This document shows, piece by piece, positions 54,240 through 63,411 of a stretch of 64,000 nt of DNA (within the stretch, counting starts at the first letter, position 1; each line of letters opens with the position of its first letter). Below the pieces are notes generated by a model that searched no databases, was not told the DNA's origin, and saw only the letters and a list, made by a program, of their open reading frames with translations. The translations under genes and the position numbers were made by a program. This DNA is from Altererythrobacter sp. H2. Its GTDB lineage: Bacteria > Pseudomonadota > Alphaproteobacteria > Sphingomonadales > Sphingomonadaceae. The stretch covers positions 930,001-994,000 of the forward strand of contig NZ_CP141285.1 of the NCBI RefSeq assembly GCF_035319885.1. The letters run 5' to 3'.

Positions 54240-55265
54240 ATGAGCGCCGATATCCATCCTCTCCAGACCTCTCCGGCGAGCGGCAGGGCGATGACCGAAG
54301 GCGAGCGCAGCGTCTATCTTGACGCCTATCTCGCCCCGTTCCGGCGCTGGCTGGACCGGGATACGGTGACCGAGATCATGGTCAACCGGCCGGGCGAGGT
54401 GTGGATCGAGGATGCGAGCGATCCGGGCATGAAGCGGATCGAGACGCCGGAAATCGACGATCGGCTGGTGCAGCGCCTGGCCGAACAGGTGGCGCGCGTC
54501 AGCCACCAGGGGATCAATCGCGAGCATCCGCTGCTGGGCGCAACCTTGCCCGATGGCGCACGCGTGCAGTTCTGCGGGCCGCCGGCGGCGCGCAAGCACT
54601 GGGTCATGGCCATCCGGCGCCACCGGCGGCTCGACCTGCCGCTGGATGCCTATGATGCCGGTCCGCTCGCCCCGATAACGCGCGGTGCCATGCCGGATCC
54701 GCAGGCCGAGCCGATTGCCTTCCTGCGCGCGGCCATCCGCCAGCGGCGCACGATCCTGATCTCGGGCGGCACCAGCACCGGCAAGACCACCTTCCTCAAC
54801 GCCATGCTGGGCGAAATCCCGCGCGAGGAGCGTGTGGTGCTGGTGGAAGACACGCCCGAATTGCGCCTGCCGGGCGAAAACGGGGTCGGGCTGGTCGCGG
54901 TGAAAGGCGAGCTGGGCGAAGCCAAGGTGACCGCCAACGAACTGCTCCAGGCGGCACTGCGCCTGCGGCCGGACCGGATCGTGCTGGGCGAGCTGCGCGG
55001 CGCGGAAAGCGTCAGCTTCCTGCGCGCGATCAACACTGGCCATCCGGGCAGTTTCTCCACCATCCATGCCAACAGCTTGCGCGGTGCGCTCGAACAACTG
55101 GCGCTGATGGTGATGCAGACCGGCATCGGCCTGACCCGCGCCGACACCATTGCCTATGCTGCCTCGGTGATTGACGTCGTGGTCCAGCTGGGGCGCGATG
55201 CCCGGGGCAAGCGCACCATTACCCAGATTGCCGAAAGCGCGACGCTGCTGGAGAACATCGCCTGA
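54240..55265 (+). CDS. virB11: VirB11-type secretion ATPase
   Basis: A 341-residue hexameric traffic ATPase. Visible are VTEIMVNRPGEVWIE in the N-terminal domain, Walker A SGGTSTGKTTF at about residues 174-184, the Asp box VVLVEDTPELRLP, Walker B-like RPDRIVLGELRGAE, and the His box HPGSFSTIHANS. The ATG at 54240, four bases past the virB10 stop, is preferred; a longer frame would overlap virB10 by 170 bases. It is the last gene of the secretion set. Confidence 0.94.
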   Translation: MSADIHPLQTSPASGRAMTEGERSVYLDAYLAPFRRWLDRDTVTEIMVNRPGEVWIEDASDPGMKRIETPEIDDRLVQRLAEQVARVSHQGINREHPLLGATLPDGARVQFCGPPAARKHWVMAIRRHRRLDLPLDAYDAGPLAPITRGAMPDPQAEPIAFLRAAIRQRRTILISGGTSTGKTTFLNAMLGEIPREERVVLVEDTPELRLPGENGVGLVAVKGELGEAKVTANELLQAALRLRPDRIVLGELRGAESVSFLRAINTGHPGSFSTIHANSLRGALEQLALMVMQTGIGLTRADTIAYAASVIDVVVQLGRDARGKRTITQIAESATLLENIA

Positions 55266-55324
55266 GCGCACCCGCCGGACCTGACAGAATTGTGTCAAAG
55301 TGCTTCCCGTGATTTACAGGTGCG

Positions 55325-57592
55325 ATGGAGCCTTCCAAGCCTGCCCCCGCATTTCATCCTGCCAACCGGCCTGAGCCGGAACCGACGAGGTCCATGCTAA
55401 CCCAGCCTGACAGTGGTGGAGAGCCAACCAGCAGTACAGCCCTGCCTGCTGACGCCAGCGTGCGCTACGTCAACCGTGAGCTGAGCTGGCTGGCGTTCAA
55501 CGAACGGGTTCTGGCCGAAGCCTCGAACGAGACCTATCCGCTGCTTGAACGGCTGCGCTTCCTGTCGATTTCCGGCAGCAACCTTGATGAATTCATGATG
55601 ATCCGCGTTGCCGGCCTGGTGGGCCAGATGCAGCGCAAGATCCGCTCCACTTCGATCGACGGACAGACTCCATCGCAGCAGCTCGCCGCCATCCGCGAGC
55701 GGGTGATGGCGCTGCACCGCGATCAGCGCCGGGTCTGGTCCGAATTGCGCACTGGTCTGGGCGAACAGGGCATCCACGTGGCGGATGAGGAACGGCTGGG
55801 CCAACCGGCTTACGAGTGGCTTCGCAGCCATTTCGTGGAAGAGGTTGCCCCGGTGCTGACCCCGCAGGCGATCGATCCGGCCCACCCGTTTCCGTTCGTT
55901 GCCAATGGCGGGCTGGGGGTACTGTTCACCCTCAAGCGCGAGTCCGATGGCGAGGCGATGGAAGCGATGGTGCTGCTGCCGCCGGCTTTGCCGCGATTTG
56001 TCCGCGTGCCCGACGACAAGGTGGGTGCCAAAGCAGGCGCCAAAGCAGAGGAAGGCGCGATCTATATCAGCCTTGAAAGCCTGGTGCGGCGCTTTGCCGA
56101 CCACCTGTTCCCCGGCTTCGCGATTGTCGGCGACTGCGTGTTCCGGGTGATCCGCGACAGCGATATCGAGATCGAGGAAGAAGCCGAAGATCTGGTTCGC
56201 ACCTTCCGCAGCGCAATCCAGCGTCGCCGCCGGGGGCAGGTGATCCAGCTGGAGCTGGAGGATCTGAGCGATCCGGACGATGCCCAGTTACTCCGCGAAC
56301 AGTTGGGCCTGCGCGATGCGCTGGTGGTTGAAAGCGAATGGCTGGTCGGGATCGCCGGCCTTGCCGCAGTGGTCGAGGAAGACCGGCCCGACCTCAAGTT
56401 CCCGCCTTATGCCCCGCGCTATCCCGAGCGGATCATGGAGCATGATGGCGACTGCTTTTCCGCCATCCGGGCGAAGGATATTGTCATCCACCACCCCTAC
56501 GAGAGCTTCGAGGTGGTGGTCGATTTCCTGCGCCAGGCGGCGGCCGACCCGGACGTGGTGGCCATCAAGCAGACGCTTTATCGCGCGGGCAACCAGTCCC
56601 CGGTGATCGCGGCGCTGATTGCGGCGGCCGAAGCGGGCAAGTCCGTCACCGCCGTGGTCGAGATCAAGGCCCGGTTCGACGAGGAGCAGAACCTGATGTG
56701 GGCCAGCCAGCTGGAGCGGGCGGGCGTCCAGGTGATCTACGGCTTCGTCGACTGGAAGACCCACGCCAAGGTATCGCTGGTGGTGCGGCGCGAAGAGGGC
56801 CGCTTGCGGACCTACTGCCATTTCGGCACCGGCAACTATCATCCGACCAATGCGCGGATCTACACCGATCTCAGCTTCTTTACCGCCGATCCCGCCTTCG
56901 GGCGTGATGCCGCCCGGTTGTTCAATTTCGTCACCGGCTACATCGAGCCGCACAAGACCGAGCGGCTGGTGATCGCCCCGCTGGCGCTGCGGGAAAAGCT
57001 GTATGAACTGATCGACACCGAGATTGCCAACGCCCGCGTCGGCAAGCCGGCGGCCATCTGGACCAAGCTCAACTCGCTGACCGACGAGGGCCTGATCGAC
57101 CGGCTTTATGCCGCAAGCGAAGCCGGGGTCGATATCCAGCTGGTGGTCCGCGGGATCTGTTCCTTGCGCGCAGGCGTGCCCGGACTGTCGGAGAATATCC
57201 GGGTCAAGTCGATCATCGGGCGGTTCCTCGAACACAGCCGGATCTGGGCCTTCGGGGCTGGCTACCGCCTGCCTTCGCAGCGGGCCAAGGTGTTCATTTC
57301 GTCGGCTGACGGCATGGGCCGCAACCTCGACCGGCGGGTCGAGGTCATGCTGCCGGTCACCAACCGCACCGTGCATGACCAGATCCTGCAGCAGGTGCTG
57401 GTTGCCAACCTGCTCGATACCGAACAGAGCTGGGAATGCGATCCCGATGGGATCTATCGCCGGATGGCGCCGGGCGAGCACCCGTTCAACCTGCACCGCT
57501 ATTTCATGACCAACCCCTCGCTTTCAGGCCGGGGCGGGGCGGCTGAGGCGGCAGGGGTGCCGAAACTCGCGCTGAAAAGAGGAGCGACATGA
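55325..57592 (+). CDS. ppk1: Polyphosphate kinase 1
   Basis: A 755-residue enzyme that makes polyphosphate from ATP. It opens after a 45-residue variable tail with RYVNRELSWLAFNERVLAEA. The autophosphorylated His lies in YCHFGTGNYHP at about residue 499, with Arg/Lys contacts in YGFVDWKTHAKVSLVVRRE and VFISSADGMGRNLDRRVEVM. A second start at 55394 is possible. The gene overlaps the exopolyphosphatase gene by four bases (ATGA), so synthesis and degradation are co-expressed. Confidence 0.96.
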   Translation: MEPSKPAPAFHPANRPEPEPTRSMLTQPDSGGEPTSSTALPADASVRYVNRELSWLAFNERVLAEASNETYPLLERLRFLSISGSNLDEFMMIRVAGLVGQMQRKIRSTSIDGQTPSQQLAAIRERVMALHRDQRRVWSELRTGLGEQGIHVADEERLGQPAYEWLRSHFVEEVAPVLTPQAIDPAHPFPFVANGGLGVLFTLKRESDGEAMEAMVLLPPALPRFVRVPDDKVGAKAGAKAEEGAIYISLESLVRRFADHLFPGFAIVGDCVFRVIRDSDIEIEEEAEDLVRTFRSAIQRRRRGQVIQLELEDLSDPDDAQLLREQLGLRDALVVESEWLVGIAGLAAVVEEDRPDLKFPPYAPRYPERIMEHDGDCFSAIRAKDIVIHHPYESFEVVVDFLRQAAADPDVVAIKQTLYRAGNQSPVIAALIAAAEAGKSVTAVVEIKARFDEEQNLMWASQLERAGVQVIYGFVDWKTHAKVSLVVRREEGRLRTYCHFGTGNYHPTNARIYTDLSFFTADPAFGRDAARLFNFVTGYIEPHKTERLVIAPLALREKLYELIDTEIANARVGKPAAIWTKLNSLTDEGLIDRLYAASEAGVDIQLVVRGICSLRAGVPGLSENIRVKSIIGRFLEHSRIWAFGAGYRLPSQRAKVFISSADGMGRNLDRRVEVMLPVTNRTVHDQILQQVLVANLLDTEQSWECDPDGIYRRMAPGEHPFNLHRYFMTNPSLSGRGGAAEAAGVPKLALKRGAT

Positions 57593-59112
57593 CTGGGCTG
57601 GGCACACGCAAGGCTGACCGCGACGGGGCCTTCTCCGGTAACCGGCCGCAGCGGGCGATCATCGACATCGGATCGAACTCGGTCCGCATGGTGCTGTATG
57701 GCGGGTCGCTGCGCGCGCCCGATACCCTGTTCAACGAGAAGGTCATGGCTCGGCTGGGTGCCGGGATGAAGAAAGGCAAGCTCGCGCCGCAGTCAGTGGC
57801 GCTGGCGATGCGCGGGCTCCGGCGATGGGCGCAGATCCTGTCTGACCTGGGCATTACCGACGTCGACACCGTGGCCACGGCCGCCGTGCGCGATGCGGTG
57901 GATGGTGAGGCCTTCCTCGACCAGGTCCGCGCCATCGGGCTGGCCCCGCGCGTGCTGTCGGGCGAGGAAGAGGCGCGCGTTTCGGCCCGGGGCGTGCAGG
58001 GCGCCTTCCCCGGGGCGATTGGCGCGGTGGCCGATCTGGGCGGCGGCAGCCTGGAACTGGTCCGGATTGGCGACGGCGAAGTCGCGCGCGGGGTCAGCCT
58101 GCCGCTCGGCTCGCTCCGGCTGGCCGCTTATGCCGAAGGGAATTTCGACGATACCGTGCGGCGGCTGGCGAAGGTGATCCGTGATGCAGGCTGGAATGAG
58201 GCCTTGCCCGGTCCGCTCTACCTGGTCGGCGGCAGCTGGCGCGCGCTGGCGGTGCAGGCGCTGTACCAGCGGCGCAGCGTGCTGACCGACCCGCATGGAC
58301 TGGAACTGGCGCGCAAGGATGCCCGGCGCCTCGCCCGCAAGGTGGCCGGGATGACGCCTGAGGTCCTGCGCCGCAACCCGCGCCTGTCGTCGAGCCGGGC
58401 GGACAGCCTGCCGCTGACCGGCCCCCTGCTGGAGGCGCTGCTTGACCGGTTGAAGCCTGAGCGGGTGGTCTTTTCTTCCTGGGGCCTGCGCGAAGGGCTG
58501 CTGTTCGACCGGCTGCCTTACGAGCAGCAGGCGCAGGACCCGTTGCTGGCCGGCATATCGGTGTTTGCCAACATGCGCGGCTGCCCGCCCACCCTCGCCA
58601 CCCGAGTGGCCGGATGGACAGTCGATGCCATGCCGCCAGGCTGGCCCGGCTCGGAGCGGGTGCGCCTTGCCGCGACCAGCCTCGCGCTAGCCTCGATGCA
58701 GGTCGAGCCCAACCTGCGGATTGGCCTCGGCATTGACTGGGCGCTGCAGAAGCGGTGGATCGGCGTGACGGGAGAGGAGCGCGCGCTGATGGCCGCTGCC
58801 ATCGCCGCGAACGGCAATCAGTGCGCTTTGCCGGTGCAGGTCACGTCGCTGGCGCGCAAGGAGCGGCTTGAGGCGGCGATCTGCTGGGGCCTGGCCATCC
58901 GCCTGTGCCGCCGCCTGGGCGGCCGGTCGCGCGCCTCGCTCCAGGCCACCCGCCTGACGGTGGAAGGGGGCACGCTGGTGCTCCAGATCGACGAAGGCCG
59001 TGCCAGCCTGTTCGGCCCGCCGAACGAGAAGGATTTTGCGCTGCTCGCTGGCCGGATGGGCCTCAAACCGGAGTTCCGGCTGGCCCGGAATGATTCAGCG
59101 GTAGCTGACTGA
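57589..59112 (+). CDS. ppx: Ppx/GppA-family exopolyphosphatase
   Basis: A 507-residue actin-fold phosphatase. The phosphate-binding loops are AIIDIGSNSVRMVLYGG near residues 24-40 and GAVADLGGGSLELVRI near 145-160. TVATAAVRDAVDGEAF and VLSGEEEARVSARGVQGAFP are further family signatures; the HD-type C-terminal domain covers about residues 310-500. It degrades polyphosphate from the end or hydrolyses pppGpp. Its ATGA overlap with ppk1 supports the polyphosphate role. Confidence 0.93.
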   Translation: MTGLGTRKADRDGAFSGNRPQRAIIDIGSNSVRMVLYGGSLRAPDTLFNEKVMARLGAGMKKGKLAPQSVALAMRGLRRWAQILSDLGITDVDTVATAAVRDAVDGEAFLDQVRAIGLAPRVLSGEEEARVSARGVQGAFPGAIGAVADLGGGSLELVRIGDGEVARGVSLPLGSLRLAAYAEGNFDDTVRRLAKVIRDAGWNEALPGPLYLVGGSWRALAVQALYQRRSVLTDPHGLELARKDARRLARKVAGMTPEVLRRNPRLSSSRADSLPLTGPLLEALLDRLKPERVVFSSWGLREGLLFDRLPYEQQAQDPLLAGISVFANMRGCPPTLATRVAGWTVDAMPPGWPGSERVRLAATSLALASMQVEPNLRIGLGIDWALQKRWIGVTGEERALMAAAIAANGNQCALPVQVTSLARKERLEAAICWGLAIRLCRRLGGRSRASLQATRLTVEGGTLVLQIDEGRASLFGPPNEKDFALLAGRMGLKPEFRLARNDSAVAD

Positions 59113-59396
59113 ACCGGCCAGAACCGCGAAAATTGCGACTCCCGGTCGGTGCATAAACATCACAGATGGCCGGGGCGGAGGGTGGATAACTCCCCGGCGC
59201 AGCTGCAGACGCGGCCCAAGGCAGCGATTCCGACGTAGGGGAAACGGGCGATTTGTCGCCACAAAGGTCGTGCTCGCGAAATGTTCGGAACGCCGCGCAA
59301 TGGCATCGCGCAACCCTATTGCCATTATCGTCCTAATTGATTTAGCCTGCGCTCCCAGAGCAGCCGCAAAAGACGGCGCCAATGAGGAGAGGATTA

Positions 59397-62275
59397 ATGA
59401 GGGTTAAAGCTACCCTGATGGTCGGCGTTGCCGCCACATCGATTGCATTCCCGGCCTATGCACAGGACGAACCGCAAGGCACCACCCGGGCCGCGCCGGA
59501 AATCGTGGTCACGGCCCAGCGACAGGCGCAAAGCCTGCAGGAAGTGCCGATTGCGGTCAGCGCCTTCTCGGCCGAAGCGCTGGAAGCGCAGCAGATCGAG
59601 AACGCCAGCGACCTGCAGCTGACCCTGCCGAACGTCTCCTTCACCAAGAGCAACTTCACATCCTCCAGCTTCACCATTCGCGGGATCGGTGACCTGTGCG
59701 TAGGCGTGAGCTGCGACAGCGCGACCGCGATCCACCTCAACGGATCGCCGCTGTTCGGCACCCGCCTGTTCGAAACCGAATATTTCGACCTTGAGCGGGT
59801 CGAAGTCCTGCGCGGCCCGCAAGGCACCCTGTTCGGGCGCAACGCCACCTCGGGCGTGGTCAACGTCGTCTCCGCCAAGCCTGACCTGTCCGGCTTCGGC
59901 GCAGCGGGCGAATTCGAATACGGCAACTTTGACAGCATCCGTGCCAAGGGCATGATCAACCTGCCGATCGGCGATACGCTGGGCGTGCGCCTGGCGGGCT
60001 TTTACCTCAACCGCGATGGCTATACCAAGAATCTGTTCGACGGCACCCGCATCGACGGGCGTGACATGTACGCCATTCGCGGTTCGAGCCGACGGAAGAT
60101 ACGACCATCGACCTGATGGGCTATTACTTCCGCGAAAACGATGATCGCCTGCGCATCCAGAAGCAGCAATGCCAGCGCGACCCGACCGGCGTGCTCGGCT
60201 GCCTCAACAACCGGCGCGATTCCGACAAGACCAACACCAATTCGACCTTCACCGGCACGCTCGCATCCGAAGAGTTCCTGCGGATCAATGGTCTCCCGGC
60301 CGGGTTCGGCCTGAACAGCCTCTATGGGCCGGATGGCTACACCGGGTTCGACGATCCTGACGATGTCCGCACGGTCAGCACCGCGTTCACGCCGGAATAC
60401 TTCGCCGACGAGATGATCCTCCAGGCGAACCTCGAGCACAGCTTCGGTGCGATCAACGTCTCGCTGACCGGGGTTTACCAGGAAACCAGCGTCGACTCGC
60501 GGCAGGATTACAACCTCGGCGTGCTCAATCGCACCCGGATGCAACCGGCGCTGAACCAGGTGGCGTTCTTCGCGGCCAATGTCTCGCCCGCCTATTTCGG
60601 GCCGTTTGCCCAGGGCATCATGCCGAACGGGCCAGCGGGCGACCTGTGCGTCTCCGATACCCGGCTTGATGGACGCGGCGCATTCGAGGGGTTCTCCAAC
60701 TGCTCCAGCGTTCCGATGACCTATGACCGGTCCAACCAGGAGAACGAAAGCTGGTCGGCAGAAGCGATCATCTCGTCCGACTTTGACGGGCCGTTCAACT
60801 TCCTCGTCGGAGGGATCTATGCCGACTCGAAGGTGCTGGAAAACAGCTACTTCGTGAATGCGTTCGCGATCGACTACATTACCGGTCTGCTGGGCTCGTT
60901 CACCTCGTTCGGGACGGCCGTTGACGCCAATCCGAACAACAACCTGCCGCCATCTTATTTGGCGACCTCGTTCTTCCGCAACAACACGCAGAACTTCCAG
61001 CTCAAGAGCTACGGGCTGTTCGGCGAGGTCTATTTCGACATCAGCGACCGGCTGAAATTCACCGGCGGCCTGCGGTACAACAACGACAAGAAATCCATTA
61101 CCGCCCGTTCGACGCTGGCGAGCTTCCTCAATCCCTACAGCAACGACGGCGATCCGTTTTCTTCGCCGTTCGTTGGTTCGTTTGACGCCGATCCGGGGAC
61201 GCCGGGCAACCAGATCGTCCAGAACCGCTCGGTCGGGTTTGACGAGATTACCGGGCGTGCAGTGCTCGATTACGAGATTACCCCGGACAACCTGCTCTAC
61301 GCTTCGTACTCGCGCGGCTACAAATCGGGCGGGATCAACCCGCCGCTCCAGCCGATCTTCGCCGTTCCCGACAGCTTCGGTTCGGAATCGATCGACGCCT
61401 TCGAAATCGGCAGCAAGAACACCTTCGCCAATGGCGCACTGCAGCTGAATGCCACGGCCTTCTACTACAAGTACAAGGACCTGCAGCTCAGCCGCATCAT
61501 CGCCCGCACGGCGGTGAACGATACGATCGATGCCAACATCTGGGGGGTCGAGCTGGAAGGGATCATCCGTCCGGACGATGCCTGGCTGATCAACATGAAC
61601 TTCAGCTACCTCAACGCGCAGGTGGCAGGGGACCAGTTCTTCAGCGACTCGCGTGATCCGGGCGGTGGCAACCCGAACGCGGTGATCATCAAGGACATCA
61701 CCAATGGCGCCAACTGCGCGGTGGTCGGCCCGGCTCCGGGTGTGGCAGCCGGTTTCGTGGGTGCAGTGAACAGCACGCTGGGTCTGCGAGGGGCGACGCC
61801 CTTCCCGACCGACGGCGGGATCGCCTCGCTCGGGGCGTTCGGCATCTGCGCAGCGCTGCAAGCCAATGCGCCGGCCGGTATCCAGGTGCTGAGCCCGGGT
61901 GTGGAGATCAACCTGAAGGGCAACAAGCTGCCCCAGGCGCCGGAAATGAAGGCCTCGGTCGGTGTCCAGTACACCTACGAGTTCGACAGCGGCTGGAACC
62001 TGGTGCCGCGGTTCGACCTTGCCTTCACCGGCGAGCAGTTCGGCAACGTGTTCAATGGCAACGTCAACCGGATCGAACCGTTCGTCCAGGCGAACGCGCA
62101 GATCCAGCTCAACGGGCCGGACAACAAGTGGTTCGTGCGCGGGTTCGTGCAGAACATCTTCGACAGCAACTCGACCACGGGCCTTTACGTGACCGATGCC
62201 TCGTCGGGCCTGTTCACCAACATCTTCACCCTTGATCCGCGGCGCTACGGCCTCGCGGTGGGTGCCAAGTTCTGA
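59397..62275 (+). pseudogene. TonB-dependent receptor gene with one frameshift near 60080
   Basis: Two consecutive frames make one receptor of about 960 residues. The first part (59397-60116) has a signal peptide (to AYAQDE), the plug with EIVVTAQRQAQSLQEVPIAV and LERVEVLRGPQGTLFGRNAT, and breaks off in RDMYAIRGS. From 60080 the other frame reads RFEPTEDTTIDLMGYYFREN and goes on to a perfect C-terminus with the terminal aromatic residue (GLAVGAKF) at 62275. No ribosome-binding site supports a separate start at 60116. An AGGAGAGG site precedes 59397. Loss of ten bases between direct repeats CGGTTCG would explain the shift. A sequencing or assembly error is the main alternative. Confidence 0.85.
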
Positions 62276-62300
62276 CCCACGAGGTCAGTTGGGGGAGGGA

Positions 62301-62330
62301 AGGGCCGGGAGAAATCCCGGCCCTTCTTAT
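62301..62330 (+). terminator. Terminator between convergent TBDR and yhhQ genes
   Basis: AGGGCCGGGA and TCCCGGCCCT form a perfect 10-bp stem around GAAA, followed by TCTTATTT. It lies 25 bases past the TBDR stop and just before the end of the convergent transporter gene. Confidence 0.85.
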
Positions 62331-62339
62331 TTGCGTTGT

Positions 62340-63104
62340 TCAAGTCCTGTCGCTGCGGGCGAATGGCGAGAAATCGGTTGCGGTGTCGTAGAGGTCCACG
62401 CCCTCTGACCGCTTGAGACGCCCCACCACCACATAGGTGACCGGCGTCAGCACTGCTTCCCACACGACCTTGAGCACCCAGTTGGTGACCATCACGATGA
62501 TCACATCGCGGGTTTCCCACACGCCGAGGAAGGCGACCGGGTAGAAGATCGCGCTGTCCACTGCCTGCCCGACAAAGGTCGATCCGATCGTGCGGCTCCA
62601 CAGTGCCTTGCCCTGCGTCCACACTTTCATCCGCGCGAGCACGAAGGCGTTGACGAATTCGCCCGCCCAGAACGCCAGGATCGAGGCGAGCACGATCCGC
62701 GGCACCTGGCCGAACACGCTTTCGTAAGCGGATTGCCCGGTCCAGCTGGCGGCCGGGGGCATGGCGACCACGGCCCAGCTCATGAAGGCCATGAACACCA
62801 GTGCGGCAAAGCCGGTCCAGATGCAGCGGCGGGCCCGCTCGTAGCCGTAGACCTCGGTCAGGATGTCGCCGATCACATAGCTGACCGGGAAGAACAGGAT
62901 CCCTGCGCCGAATACGAACAGGCCATCGGGTGCGGGCCACCAGCCCTCCGGCCAGAACGGCACCGGCATGGCGGCCAGCTTGGCCGCACCGATGACGTTG
63001 GACAGCAGCAGGATGGCGACGAAGGCCGCCATCACTAGGTCGAAATGGCGGAACGTGCGCGGGGCACCGGCGCCGGTTTCGACGCGGATCGGGGTCTGGT
63101 CCAT
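62340..63104 (-). CDS. yhhQ: Queuosine precursor transporter, YhhQ family
   Basis: A 254-residue inner-membrane protein with six hydrophobic segments, formerly called DUF165 or VUT. The motifs FPVSYVIGDILTEVYGYERARR and LASILAFWAGEFVNAFVLARMK, together with GSTFVGQAVDSAIFYPVAF, are the family signatures; E. coli YhhQ takes up preQ0/preQ1. The start at 63104 fits the usual N-terminus before the first helix. The gene stands alone, with a tRNA gene 60 bases upstream in the opposite direction. Confidence 0.93.
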   Translation of the reverse strand: MDQTPIRVETGAGAPRTFRHFDLVMAAFVAILLLSNVIGAAKLAAMPVPFWPEGWWPAPDGLFVFGAGILFFPVSYVIGDILTEVYGYERARRCIWTGFAALVFMAFMSWAVVAMPPAASWTGQSAYESVFGQVPRIVLASILAFWAGEFVNAFVLARMKVWTQGKALWSRTIGSTFVGQAVDSAIFYPVAFLGVWETRDVIIVMVTNWVLKVVWEAVLTPVTYVVVGRLKRSEGVDLYDTATDFSPFARSDRT

Positions 63105-63164
63105 GGGGGGCGTGCCTAACGCGTTTTGACGGCCGCGAAAAGCGCGCTAATGCGAGCGCGGCGC

Positions 63165-63238
63165 GCGCCCGTAGCTCATCTGGATAGAGCGCGAGACTTC
63201 TAATCTTGAGGTAGCAGGTTCGAGTCCTGCCGGGCGCG
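63165..63238 (+). tRNA. tRNA-Arg (anticodon TCT)
   Basis: A full cloverleaf can be drawn. The acceptor stem is GCGCCCG / CGGGCGC, the D arm is GCTC..GAGC, the anticodon stem is CGAGA / TCTTG with one G-T pair around CTTCTAA (anticodon TCT at 63199-63201), and the T arm is GCAGG TTCGAGT CCTGC. The discriminator base is G and the CCA end is not encoded. It reads AGA codons, which are rare in this G+C-rich genome. Confidence 0.95.
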
Positions 63239-63411
63239 CCATTCTTGTGTTCGCAGACCCCTCCGGGCCTGCGATTTCCTCGCTCCGGGTCGGCTTTGCC
63301 GCCCTTCGCTGCGGGCGGCCGTACAGGTGTGCTTTGCACGTCTGCACCTTCGGCTTCGACTCCGGCCTTGCGGACCCCGCGGGTCCGAGTGCGCTTCACA
63401 CTGGTGCGACT

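Noticed and set aside
60070-60120. Programmed ribosomal frameshifting in the TBDR gene
   Set aside because: No slippery heptamer or downstream pseudoknot was seen, and TBDRs are not known to use it. A deletion or an error is simpler.
60116-62275. A separate second TBDR gene starting at 60116
   Set aside because: The product would lack signal peptide and plug, there is no ribosome-binding site, and the same frame reads on upstream to 60080 with receptor-like sequence that continues the first part.
63165-63238. The tRNA-Arg gene as an integration site for a mobile island
   Set aside because: No integrase, direct repeat of the tRNA 3' end or change in composition is visible on either side within the window.
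63247-63411. A small gene between the tRNA and the Nudix gene
   Set aside because: Short frames here have no ribosome-binding site and their translations are Arg/Pro-rich shadow-like sequence.
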